NCBI GenBank assembly: GCA_023266845.1
Contig: JAHFPH010000011.1
Span: 1 to 45,126, forward strand
Source: Rhodospirillaceae bacterium
GTDB taxonomy: Bacteria; Pseudomonadota; Alphaproteobacteria; JAEULC01
Reading direction: 5' to 3'
Length of the DNA: 45,126 nucleotides
Shown: positions 1-7,685 of the stretch, in pieces
Layout of the letters: each line of letters begins with the position of its first letter
Position numbering within the stretch: the first letter of the stretch is position 1
Notes under the pieces: generated by a model
What the model was told of the DNA's origin: nothing
Seen by the model: only the letters and a program-made list of their open reading frames with translations
Database searches by the model: none
Position numbers and translations under genes: made by a program

Positions 1-1
1 C

Positions 2-58
2 GCCGCCGAGATCGCCGCGCTGGCGAAAGAGCTGTCGCAGCGCGCCGCCGCCGCATGA
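2..58 (+). CDS. C-terminal tail of an unknown protein (5' end outside window)
   Basis: An open frame enters from the left edge and ends at TGA 56-58. Only 18 residues are visible, ending EIAALAKELSQRAAAA, an Ala-rich and probably helical tail. The stop overlaps the ATG of the next short frame (ATGA at 55-58), which is the usual sign of translational coupling, so this was probably the upstream member of an operon. Its function cannot be told from this tail. Confidence 0.45.
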   Translation, partial: AAEIAALAKELSQRAAAA

Positions 59-192
59 CCGCGCCCGCCAGCGTTCTGCCGCCGCCCCTTCGCACCGGCG
101 ATCCGATCCCCTGGTTCGGCCTGCCGGGCAACAGCACGGCCTATTTCAGCATTCATGCCGTGGCCGGGCGTCAGCGCCCGCGCGCGACGTAG
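55..192 (+). pseudogene. Truncated N-terminus of a redoxin / 2OG-oxygenase-type protein
   Basis: ATG at 55 opens a 45-codon frame. Residues 13-39 (LRTGDPIPWFGLPG, then a segment ending HAVAGR) resemble the first strand of the peroxiredoxin-like domain found at the start of some alphaproteobacterial redoxin/2-oxoglutarate oxygenase proteins. In that family the VAGR segment is followed by a long thioredoxin fold. Here homology ends at about base 170, exactly where the stop of the oppositely oriented cysQ lies (171-173), and the frame then reads six unrelated residues to TAG 190-192. I read it as a gene start left behind by a deletion or rearrangement. An assembly join is the other possibility. 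The family match is from memory of the motif. Confidence 0.5.
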
Positions 193-989
193 GGCGGATT
201 GAGGAAGCCGGGCTTGGCGTAGAGCAGCGGGCCGCCGTCGAGCGTGGCGACCGACCCGCCCGCGGCCAGAAGGATCGCGTGTCCCGCCGCGCTGTCCCAT
301 TCCATGGTGGGCCCGAGGCGCGGGTAAAGATCGGCCTCGCCCGCGGCGACGCGGCAGAATTTGATCGCGCTGCCCGTCGCTTTCACCGCGGCGATTTTCT
401 TGCCCGCCAGGAAGGCGTTCAGCTTGTCGCGGCTGTCGTGGCTGCGGCTGGCGGCCACGGTCAACCCCTCCTTGGGCGCCGCGCGCGCGGCGATCGGGCG
501 CTCCGGGCCGTCGCCCTTGCGCGTGAAAGCCCGGCCGCCGCAACCCCAGAACATCTCGCCCGAGGCCGGCGCCAGCAGCACGCCCAGGATCGGCGCGCGG
601 TTTTCCACCAGCCCGATATTCACGCTGAACTCGCCGTTGCCTTTTAGGAATTCCTTGGTGCCGTCCAGCGGATCGACCAGCCAGAACCGGCCGGTCGAAA
701 CCTTGGGCGCTTTGCCCGCGGCGAATTGCTCTTCGGCCAGAACGGGCGTGGCGGGATCGAGCGACGCGAGCGCGCTCAGGATCACCGCCTCGGCGGCGTG
801 ATCGGCGGCGGTGACGGGCGATCCGTCGGCCTTGTCGCTGCGGGCGACGCCGGGGTGATAGTGCTCGAGGATCGCGGTTCCGGCCGCGCGCGCCGCTTCC
901 AGCAGCGGCGGGATCAGCCGGGCGAGATCGGAGGCCGCGTCGATCGCGGCTACTCCGCCGCCTCGGCCCGGCCGTTGAGCGCGCGCCAC
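171..989 (-). CDS. cysQ: 3'(2'),5'-bisphosphate nucleotidase / inositol monophosphatase family, CysQ-like
   Basis: This is a Mg-dependent phosphatase of the IMPase superfamily. CysQ hydrolyses 3'-phosphoadenosine 5'-phosphate made during sulfate assimilation. Visible motifs are SDKADGSPVTAADHAAE near the start, the metal-binding LAEEQ, WLVDPLDGTKEF (metal and phosphate site) and the C-terminal WDSAAGHAILLAAGG. The start is unclear. The nearest in-frame ATG/GTG/TTG is GTG 987-989, overlapping the upstream molybdenum-hydroxylase gene by about 40 bases without a good ribosome site. Homology begins only around IDAASDLARLIPPLLEAA, where an in-frame ATC (942-944) lies 8 bases after GGAG. The gene is last in a minus-strand group and converges on a truncated redoxin gene. 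Confidence 0.88.
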   Translation of the reverse strand: MARAQRPGRGGGVAAIDAASDLARLIPPLLEAARAAGTAILEHYHPGVARSDKADGSPVTAADHAAEAVILSALASLDPATPVLAEEQFAAGKAPKVSTGRFWLVDPLDGTKEFLKGNGEFSVNIGLVENRAPILGVLLAPASGEMFWGCGGRAFTRKGDGPERPIAARAAPKEGLTVAASRSHDSRDKLNAFLAGKKIAAVKATGSAIKFCRVAAGEADLYPRLGPTMEWDSAAGHAILLAAGGSVATLDGGPLLYAKPGFLNPPYVARGR

Positions 990-3262
990 ACGCGCTCGGG
1001 CGTGGCCGGCATGTCGATCCGCTTCACGCCGCGCTCGGCCAGCGCGTTGATGACGGCGTTGATGACCGCGGGAGGCGCGCCGATCGCGCCGGCCTCGCCC
1101 GCGCCCTTGATGCCCAGGGGATTGGTGGTGCAGGGCTGGTTGTTCCATAAGACCTTGAATCCCGGCACGTCGCCGGCGCGCGGCAGGGCGTAATCCATCA
1201 GCGAGCCGGTGACGAGCTGCCCGGTCTTTGGGTCGTACACGCAACCCTCGAACAGCGCCTGGCCGATGCCCTGCACCACGCCGCCATGCACCTGGCCCGC
1301 CAGCAGCAGCGGGTTTATCACCCCGCCGAAATCGTCGACCATAACGAAGCGCTCGATCGACACAAGGCCGGTGTCGGGATCGATCTCCAGCTCGCAGACA
1401 TGGCAGCCGTTGGGGAAGGTCGAGACCGCGGGGTTGAAGTCGCCGAGGCCCGAGAGATCGATGTTCTTGCCCTTGGCGCGCTTGGCCAGCGCGAAAATGC
1501 CGATGGCGCGGTCGGTGCCGGCGATGCGGTAGCTACCGTCCTTGAACTCGATGTCCGACGCCGCCGCCTCCAGCGCTTCGCCGGCCAGCTGCTTGCCTTT
1601 CTTGATCACCTCGTCCACCGCCTGCACGGTCGCGGCACCGCCCACGGGCAGTGAGCGCGAGCCGCCCGTGCCCATGCCGAAGCTCACCAGCGAGGTGTCG
1701 CCCTGCACCACGCGCACGCTTTCCAACGGCACGCCCAGGTTCTCGGCGATAAGCTGGGCATAGGCGGTTTCGTGCCCCTGCCCGTTCGACTGCGTGCCGA
1801 TCATCAGCGACACGGTGTCGTCGGCGTTGACGCTGAGCGTGGCCTTTTCATTCGGCTGGCCGCCGCAAGCCTCGACGTAATAGGCCATGCCGATGCCGCG
1901 CAGCTTGCCGCGCGCCTTCGCGTCGGCCTTGCGCTTGGCGAAGCCGGACCAGTCCGATTCTTTCTGTGCCAAGGCCATGGTGCCGTGGAAATCGCCGGAA
2001 TCGTAGGTCAGGCCCATCGCCTGCTTGAACGGCATCCCTGTCTTGGGAATGAAGTTGAGCGCGCGCAGCTTGTCGGGTGCGATGCCGAGCTCCGCGGCCA
2101 CGTGGTCGACCACGCGCTCGACCAGATACGCGGCCTCGGGCCGCCCGGCGCCGCGATAGGCGTCGACCGGCACGGTGTTGGTGGTCACGCATTTGACGCC
2201 GACATGCGCCGCTTTGAACGCATAGACGCCCACCAGCAGGCCCGAGCCGCAATCCGTGGGAATGAACGGGCCGTAATTCGAGAGGTACGCGCCGAGATTG
2301 GCCGTGGTGCGCACCTTGATCGCCAGGAACCTGCCCTCGCCGTCCACCGCCAGCTCGGCGCGCGAGACATGGTCGCGGCCTTGCGTGTCGCTCATGAAGG
2401 CTTCGCCGCGCTCCGGCGTCCATTTCACCGGCCGGTCGACGCGCCTGGCCGCCCACAGCACCAGCAGGTATTCGGGATAGGCGAAGATCTTCATGCCGAA
2501 GCCGCCGCCCACGTCGGGGGTGACGCAGCGCACCTGCTTGTATTTCACGCCTAGCGCCTCGGCCATCTGCGCCGCGACGTTGTGGACGCCCTGGCTGCTG
2601 GTGTGAATCGTATAGCTGCCCGCCGCCTTGTTGCATTCGCCGATAGCGACGCGCGGCTCCATCGAATTGACGATGATGCGGTTGTTCACCAGCTCCAGCG
2701 CGATCACCCGTTTGGCCTGCTTGAACTGGGCGTCGACCGCCGCCTCGTCGCCCATCTGCCAGTCCAGCACCAGATTGCCCTTGAGCTCGGGCCAGATCTG
2801 CGGCGCGCCGGCTTTGAGCGCGCCTGCCGTGTCGGTGACCGAGGGCAGCGGGTCGTAATCGACCTCGACCGCCTCGGCCGCGTCGCGCGCCTGGGACTGC
2901 GTCTCGGCCACGATCAGCGCCACCGCGTCGCCGACATGGCGCACACGTCCCTGCGCCAGGGCTGGGCGGCGTGGCTTGAGCATCGCGCTGCCGTCGCGGT
3001 TCTTGAAATCGACTTTGCACAGAATGTCGCCCAGCTTGTCGGCGGCGACATCCTTGCCGGTCAGCACCGCCAGCACGCCGGGCATTTTGGCGGCCGCCTT
3101 GACGTCGATGCTTTTGATCGTCGCATGGGCGTGCGGCGAGCGCAGGATATGCGCGTAGGCCTGGCCCTTGATGTTGATGTCGTCGGTGTATTTGCCCTGG
3201 CCCTTCAACAGCCGCGCGTCTTCCACGCGGCGCACGGGCTGACCCACGCCGAATTTCGCCAT
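950..3262 (-). CDS. Xanthine dehydrogenase / CO-dehydrogenase family molybdopterin-binding large subunit
   Basis: A 770-residue large subunit of the molybdenum hydroxylase family, which oxidises purines, aldehydes, aromatic heterocycles or CO using a molybdopterin cytosine dinucleotide cofactor. The N-terminal a/b hammerhead ([20 protein letters not shown]), VGGGFGMK near 251-258, AYRGAGR at 368-374 and the catalytic glutamate in [10 protein letters not shown] (E723) are all present. AYRGAGR replaces the AYxCSFR loop of true aerobic CO dehydrogenase, so it is a form-II/xanthine-dehydrogenase-like enzyme and the substrate cannot be named. No 2Fe-2S or FAD subunit gene lies nearby, so electron-transfer partners must be encoded elsewhere. 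A candidate promoter sits at 3301-3328. Confidence 0.9.
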   Translation of the reverse strand: MAKFGVGQPVRRVEDARLLKGQGKYTDDINIKGQAYAHILRSPHAHATIKSIDVKAAAKMPGVLAVLTGKDVAADKLGDILCKVDFKNRDGSAMLKPRRPALAQGRVRHVGDAVALIVAETQSQARDAAEAVEVDYDPLPSVTDTAGALKAGAPQIWPELKGNLVLDWQMGDEAAVDAQFKQAKRVIALELVNNRIIVNSMEPRVAIGECNKAAGSYTIHTSSQGVHNVAAQMAEALGVKYKQVRCVTPDVGGGFGMKIFAYPEYLLVLWAARRVDRPVKWTPERGEAFMSDTQGRDHVSRAELAVDGEGRFLAIKVRTTANLGAYLSNYGPFIPTDCGSGLLVGVYAFKAAHVGVKCVTTNTVPVDAYRGAGRPEAAYLVERVVDHVAAELGIAPDKLRALNFIPKTGMPFKQAMGLTYDSGDFHGTMALAQKESDWSGFAKRKADAKARGKLRGIGMAYYVEACGGQPNEKATLSVNADDTVSLMIGTQSNGQGHETAYAQLIAENLGVPLESVRVVQGDTSLVSFGMGTGGSRSLPVGGAATVQAVDEVIKKGKQLAGEALEAAASDIEFKDGSYRIAGTDRAIGIFALAKRAKGKNIDLSGLGDFNPAVSTFPNGCHVCELEIDPDTGLVSIERFVMVDDFGGVINPLLLAGQVHGGVVQGIGQALFEGCVYDPKTGQLVTGSLMDYALPRAGDVPGFKVLWNNQPCTTNPLGIKGAGEAGAIGAPPAVINAVINALAERGVKRIDMPATPERVWRALNGRAEAAE

Positions 3263-3300
3263 CTGCCTCGACCCCTTAAACGGACTTGCCTGCCGGCGCG

Positions 3301-3328
3301 ATGATAAGGGAAACCGCGTTTACTGCAA
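3301..3328 (-). promoter_or_regulatory. Candidate sigma-70 promoter of the molybdenum hydroxylase gene
   Basis: On the minus strand a TTGCAG box (3328-3323) is followed after 16 bases by TATCAT (3306-3301), five of six matches to the -10 consensus. It lies 39 bases upstream of the ATG at 3262. Position and spacing fit, but the -35 match is weak and no experiment supports it. Confidence 0.3.
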
Positions 3329-3346
3329 CGAGGGCAAAAGCTGGGC

Positions 3347-4252
3347 TCAGGCTTTTTTACCTTTGAGCGCGTATTCCCAATAGAGCTCCCGCGCGCGCTT
3401 GTAGACCGGGCCGGGCTGCAGATTCCGGTCCTCGATCCGCGTGACGGGCTGCACCTTGGCGTAGTTGCCGGTGGCGAACACCTCGTCCGCGTCCTGCACC
3501 TCGCGCATCGACACGCTGCGTTCCTGCGCCTCGACGCCGGCGGCGCGCAGCAGCTTGACCACGCGCTGGCGGGTGATGCCGTTGAGGAACGTGCCGTTGG
3601 CGGCCGGCGTGCTGGCCACGCCGTTCTTGACGAGCCACAGATTCGAGGTGGCGAACTCGGCCACGTTGCCCAACGGGTCCAGCATGATGGCGTTGTCGAA
3701 ACCCTTTTGCTTGGCCTCGAAGATCGCGCGCGCGGCGTTGGGATAAAGGCACGCGGCCTTGGCGTCGGTCGGCGCCGTGTCGGGCAGCGGCCGGCGGAAG
3801 CTCGACAGGCAGGCCGAGAACCCCGTGGGCTGCGGCAGCGGCGAGTCGGTGATCACCAGCGCGAACACCGTGCTCGCGGGATCGGGCTCGACGAACCCGG
3901 TCTCGGCATAGAACATCGGGCGGATATAGAGCTCGGCCCCTTGCGGGAATTTGCGGATGCCGTCCCAGCACAGTTTCTCCAGCGCCTCGGCGCTCATCGT
4001 TGCCTTCAGGCCCAGCGAATAGGCCGAGCGGATCGCGCGCTGGCAATGCAGGTCGAGGTCGGGCGCCACGCCGGCGAAGGCGCGCGCGCCGTCGAACACC
4101 ACCGAGGCGAGCCACCCGGCATGGGTGCTGGCGCGCATCAGCGCCGGATTGTCGTCGCGCCACTTGCCGTCGACATAAACCCAGGACTTGCGCTCGGGCG
4201 AGGACAAGGGCTTGCCCAGGGCTTGCCTCGGGGCGGCGGCATGCATCGTCAT
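3347..4252 (-). CDS. ilvE: Class IV (branched-chain) aminotransferase
   Basis: A 301-residue PLP enzyme of fold type IV. Branched-chain aminotransferases exchange amino groups between Leu/Ile/Val and 2-oxoglutarate. ELYIRPMFYAETGF (about 107-120) is the typical substrate-cavity strand. K165 in DAKAACLYPNAARA is the expected Schiff-base lysine, EFATSNLWLV (from about 199) carries the PLP-contacting glutamate, and GITRQRVVKLL is the phosphate-binding helix. The DAKAACLYPN loop differs from the usual KxxxNY pattern, so a related activity such as D-amino-acid transaminase or an unusual acceptor range cannot be excluded. It lies 46 bases from the PiuC-like gene and 84 bases from the molybdenum hydroxylase gene, all on the minus strand. 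Confidence 0.85.
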   Translation of the reverse strand: MTMHAAAPRQALGKPLSSPERKSWVYVDGKWRDDNPALMRASTHAGWLASVVFDGARAFAGVAPDLDLHCQRAIRSAYSLGLKATMSAEALEKLCWDGIRKFPQGAELYIRPMFYAETGFVEPDPASTVFALVITDSPLPQPTGFSACLSSFRRPLPDTAPTDAKAACLYPNAARAIFEAKQKGFDNAIMLDPLGNVAEFATSNLWLVKNGVASTPAANGTFLNGITRQRVVKLLRAAGVEAQERSVSMREVQDADEVFATGNYAKVQPVTRIEDRNLQPGPVYKRARELYWEYALKGKKA

Positions 4253-4298
4253 CGTGACCTCGTTTCCTTTTCCAGTCCTGCGGTCGCGTCCCAGCGCA

Positions 4299-4967
4299 TC
4301 ACGTGCGCCACCACAGCCGCATCAGGTTGAACAGGCAATTGCGGAACAGGTCGGTTTCGGGAGCCTGGCCGGCGTTGCGCTCGAGAAAATCCTTCACGAT
4401 GCCCAAATCGTGCAGGATGTTGCGCGCACGCTCGTCCGGCACGTAGCTCTCGATCCACGACACGGCGGCCAACCGTGTGCCGTGCGTGACCGGCTCGACC
4501 CGGTGCAGGCTGGTGGTGGGATAGACCACGGCGTCGCCGGCGGCGTGCTTGGCGCGCATTTCGTGCTCGCCCGAGATGACTACCAGCTCGCCGCCGTCGT
4601 AGGTCGTCGGGTCGCTGAGGAACACCGTGATCGACATGTCGGCGCGGACCTGCCCGTTGTTGAGGAACGGCGTGTCGACATGGTTGCCGTAGTACATGCC
4701 GGGGTCGTAGCGGTTGAAGGTCGGCGGCACGATCAGCCGCGCGAAGGTGAAGCCCAGGAAATCCGAGTTGCGCATCAAGGCGCCGATCACGGCCTGGTCC
4801 AGTCGCTTCTTGACCTCGGGCTTGCGTTCGATCTGCAGGTTGTTCTTCACCTGCTGCGCGCGGCCGGTGGCGGTGGCGGCGCCGCTTTCGAACTGGCCTT
4901 CGGCCATGATGGCGAGGATTTGCCTCACCTCGTCCGGCGTCAGCACGCCGGGGATGTGCTTCAGCAT
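4299..4967 (-). CDS. piuC: PKHD-type Fe(II)/2-oxoglutarate hydroxylase (PiuC/YbiX family)
   Basis: A 222-residue member of the Fe(II)- and 2-oxoglutarate-dependent dioxygenases annotated as PKHD-type hydroxylases, often found with iron-uptake genes. The iron ligands are visible as H96 and D98 in YGNHVDTPFL and H155 in TTSLHRVEPVT, with the 2-oxoglutarate-binding arginine R165 in THGTRLAAVSW. The N-terminus (MLKHIPGVLTPDEV) and the length match the family closely, so the ATG at 4967 is secure. No TonB receptor or siderophore gene is adjacent, so the link to iron is family knowledge only. It is the first gene of the minus-strand group ending in cysQ. Confidence 0.92.
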   Translation of the reverse strand: MLKHIPGVLTPDEVRQILAIMAEGQFESGAATATGRAQQVKNNLQIERKPEVKKRLDQAVIGALMRNSDFLGFTFARLIVPPTFNRYDPGMYYGNHVDTPFLNNGQVRADMSITVFLSDPTTYDGGELVVISGEHEMRAKHAAGDAVVYPTTSLHRVEPVTHGTRLAAVSWIESYVPDERARNILHDLGIVKDFLERNAGQAPETDLFRNCLFNLMRLWWRT

Positions 4968-5075
4968 TGCTGGTGCGCCCCTACCCTGCCCTTACGGCCG
5001 ATTGTGCGGTGCGCGGCGGCCCTAGGGCAAGGGCTGGATTGTCGCGGTGACAAACGGCTATGGTCGCCCCAACCG

Positions 5076-5423
5076 ATGGACGAAAAAATCATCTACAACC
5101 TCTGCCGCAAGCCGGACTGGGACGCGGCTATCCGCCACGGCGAGTATCGCGGCTCGGCCGACGATATCCGCGACGGGTTTATCCATTTCTCGACCGCCGC
5201 GCAGATCGCGGAAAGCGCGGCCAAGCACCGCGCGGGGATCGCCGATCTGTTGCTGCTGACCGTGGACGCATGCGATCTCGGCGCCGAGCTGAGATGGGAA
5301 AAATCGCGCGGCGGGCAGTTGTTCCCGCATCTCTACGCCCCCTTGAAGGTGACGGCGGTCAAGCGCGTGGATGCCTTGCCGCTCGGTCCCGGGGGCTTGC
5401 ATGTCTTCCCGAAACTCGCCTGA
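5076..5423 (+). CDS. DUF952 family protein
   Basis: A 115-residue protein starting MDEKIIYNLCRKPDW. The DUF952 signatures are visible: IYNLCRKPDWDAA at the start, DGFIHFST in the middle, and a C-terminal stretch containing GGQLFPHLYAPL. The family is small, cytosolic, related to the ADP-ribosyltransferase-like fold according to its annotation, and has no established reaction. A longer in-frame reading upstream crosses the opposite-strand piuC gene and is not coding, so I chose ATG 5076. The gene stands alone between the divergent piuC gene and the EAL-domain gene 89 bases downstream. Confidence 0.85.
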   Translation: MDEKIIYNLCRKPDWDAAIRHGEYRGSADDIRDGFIHFSTAAQIAESAAKHRAGIADLLLLTVDACDLGAELRWEKSRGGQLFPHLYAPLKVTAVKRVDALPLGPGGLHVFPKLA

Positions 5424-5512
5424 CGCGCCCAGGCAATCGCCTTCCCTTGGCCGCGCCAAGCTGCTAAGTATTTGCGATCATTGAGAACAGGCCGAAGGAA
5501 AAGTCACCGCGC

Positions 5513-6763
5513 ATGTCGGTCCTGTCGCATATCGCGATGCTCTTCACCTACACGTTGGCCGCCGCCGCGATTTTCGTGGTGCCGACCGTGTTTTCGTTGA
5601 CCGAGACGATCGGCTGGTGGCTGTTCGCGGCCTTCGTGTTCCTGGGCGGTGCGCTGATCCACGAGACGACGGCGCGGCACGTCAGGCAGAAAATAGCCAA
5701 CCGTCGCTTCGCGGCGTTCAGGCGCGAAATCAATGCGTTGAAGAAGGAGCTGACGGAGTTGCACGGCGCGCCGGTCCGCGCGCTGGCTCCGGACGGGGCG
5801 GCGGCCGCGACGCCGACCACCATGTCTGCGCCCGCCTCGGCGCCCGCGGCCGCGGCGAGCGGCGTGGACACGGCGGTGGCGGAAGTGAAGACGCTGCAGA
5901 CGATGATCGGCCGTCTGTACCCGGCCAAGAACGGCACGCCCGCCGGTCCGCGTCAGGGTTTCGCCGCCGTGCTGCCGCAGGACCGCCCGGCCGGCGCCGT
6001 GGCGACGGCCGATGCCGACGCCGCCGAGGCGCTGGACCAGGTGCGCGAGGCGCTGCGCCACGACCGCATCGACCTTTATCTGCAACCCATCGTCAGCCTG
6101 CCGCAGCGGAAAATCCGCTTCTACGAATGCTTCACGCGGCTGCGCGCGGGCGACGGCGGCACGATCCACCTGGCGCAATTCGCCGAGGCCGCCGCGAAAG
6201 CGGGCTTAAGCGCCGCGATCGACAATCTGGTGCTGTTCCGCTCGGTCGAGATCGCGCGCAAGACCCAATTCGGCAAATCCGACGCCGGCTTCGTGTGCAA
6301 CGTCACGCGTAACACGCTGGACGACACGGCGTTCCTCAATGAATTCGCGGAGCAGGTCGGCCTGCATATCGGTCTCGCGGCGCGGTTGGTGCTGGAGTTC
6401 CCGCAGACCGACTTCGCCACCAAGAACGCCGACAGCGTCGAGGCGCTCGGCCGCCTGGCGCGGCTCGGCGCGCGCTTTTCGATCGACCAGGTGGACAATC
6501 TGCGCCTCGACGGCGCTGCGCTCGCGCGCCAGGGCGTGCGCTTCGTGAAAATCCCGGCGCGCATGCTGCTGGACGAGCTGCGGCTCGACACGCCCTCGAT
6601 CGACCCGCGTGCCTTGAAAGACAGCCTGGACCATGCCGGGGTGGATTTGGCGGTCGATTACCTGGAATCGGAAGGCGACCTGACCGAGCTGCTGGATTTC
6701 CAGATCGATTTCGGCCAGGGATTCCTGTTCGGCGAGCAGCGCATCGTGAAAGACCGGGAATAG
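5513..6763 (+). CDS. TipF-like membrane protein with degenerate EAL domain
   Basis: A 416-residue protein. Residues about 7-29 and 33-50 are two hydrophobic segments. Residues 53-85 are charged and probably coiled coil, 86-175 is an Ala/Pro-rich linker, and 176-410 is an EAL domain. Catalytic features are lost: the EAL triplet reads ECF (205-207), the DDFGTG loop reads IDQVDN (324-329), and the LKID lysine region reads FVKIPARM. This architecture matches Caulobacter TipF, a c-di-GMP-binding polar protein needed for flagellum placement, so a receptor rather than a phosphodiesterase is likely. Function here is inferred because no flagellar genes are in view. The next gene starts 13 bases downstream. 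Confidence 0.8.
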   Translation: MSVLSHIAMLFTYTLAAAAIFVVPTVFSLTETIGWWLFAAFVFLGGALIHETTARHVRQKIANRRFAAFRREINALKKELTELHGAPVRALAPDGAAAATPTTMSAPASAPAAAASGVDTAVAEVKTLQTMIGRLYPAKNGTPAGPRQGFAAVLPQDRPAGAVATADADAAEALDQVREALRHDRIDLYLQPIVSLPQRKIRFYECFTRLRAGDGGTIHLAQFAEAAAKAGLSAAIDNLVLFRSVEIARKTQFGKSDAGFVCNVTRNTLDDTAFLNEFAEQVGLHIGLAARLVLEFPQTDFATKNADSVEALGRLARLGARFSIDQVDNLRLDGAALARQGVRFVKIPARMLLDELRLDTPSIDPRALKDSLDHAGVDLAVDYLESEGDLTELLDFQIDFGQGFLFGEQRIVKDRE

Positions 6764-6775
6764 GGAAACAACCAG

Positions 6776-7651
6776 GTGCCGTTGCCGCCATCGATCCACG
6801 GCCTGCGGGAAATCGCCGGACGCTACGACGGATTCATCCTCGATCTGTGGGGCGTGCTGCACGACGGCGACAAGGCCTATCCCGGCGCCATCGACTGCCT
6901 GGAGCGGCTGAAGCGCGCGGGCAAGCGCGCGATGGCGCTGTCGAACGCGCCGCGCCGCGTGGACGTTGCGGTCAAGCGCATGACCGAGATGGGCATCCGG
7001 CCCGAGCTGCTGAACGCCGTGATGACCTCGGGCGAGGACGCCTGGCAGCATCTGAAAAAGCGCGACGATCCGTGGTACGCGAAACTCGGCCGCAAGGCCT
7101 TCCATCTGGGCCCGGAGCGCGATACCGGCATGCTCGCCGGCCTCGACCTTACGGTCGTGCACGACGTCGGCGCGGCCGAGTTCATCCTCAACACCGGCGC
7201 GCACATGGACGGCGAGACGCTGAAGGAATACGAGCCGCTGCTGAAGCAGGGCGCCCAGCGCCGCATCCCGATGGTCTGCGCCAATGCCGACCTGGTGGTG
7301 ATCCATCACGGACGGATGCAGATCTGCGCCGGGCTTCTGGCCGAGCGCTACGAGGCGCTGGGCGGGCATGTGCGCTGGCACGGCAAGCCGCACCGCGACA
7401 TGTACCAACTGTGTTTCAAGCTGCTGGGAGTCGCCGACCGGCGGCGCATCCTGGCCGTGGGCGATTCATTCCGTACCGACATAGCGGGCGCCAAGGGCGC
7501 GGGAATCGACGCGCTGTTCGTGGCGCACGGCATCCACGGCGAGGAGCTGGAGGTGCCGGCCGGCGGCCATCCCGATCCCGAAAAATTGAACGCCTTGATC
7601 GAGCGGACCGGCGTTTCGCCGGCGGCCGTGATGCCCAATTTCGTCTGGTAG
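6776..7651 (+). CDS. HAD-superfamily IIA hydrolase (TIGR01459 type)
   Basis: A 291-residue HAD phosphatase of the NagD-like subfamily IIA, starting at GTG 6776. Motif I is FILDLWGVLHDG (nucleophile D23), motif II is ALSNAPR, the cap is of the C2 type, motif III lies in HGKPHRDMYQ, and motif IV is VGDSFRTDIAGAKGAG. The residue two after the nucleophile, usually the general acid Asp, is Trp (DLW). My recollection is that this is shared by the TIGR01459 subfamily, so activity may be altered or the acid supplied elsewhere. The substrate is unknown. The 12-base gap to the TipF-like gene indicates co-transcription. Confidence 0.85.
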   Translation: MPLPPSIHGLREIAGRYDGFILDLWGVLHDGDKAYPGAIDCLERLKRAGKRAMALSNAPRRVDVAVKRMTEMGIRPELLNAVMTSGEDAWQHLKKRDDPWYAKLGRKAFHLGPERDTGMLAGLDLTVVHDVGAAEFILNTGAHMDGETLKEYEPLLKQGAQRRIPMVCANADLVVIHHGRMQICAGLLAERYEALGGHVRWHGKPHRDMYQLCFKLLGVADRRRILAVGDSFRTDIAGAKGAGIDALFVAHGIHGEELEVPAGGHPDPEKLNALIERTGVSPAAVMPNFVW

Positions 7652-7685
7652 CGTGATAGCATCGCCGGCCAACGGAAAGGCCGCG

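Noticed and set aside
5019-5028. GCCCTAGGGC palindrome between piuC and the DUF952 gene
   Set aside because: Ten bases, no loop, and no promoter around it; expected occasionally in GC-rich DNA.
5446-5460. CTTGGC-CGC-GCCAAG palindrome 53 bases before the TipF-like gene
   Set aside because: Perfect but short, with no -35/-10 context or regulator to assign it to.
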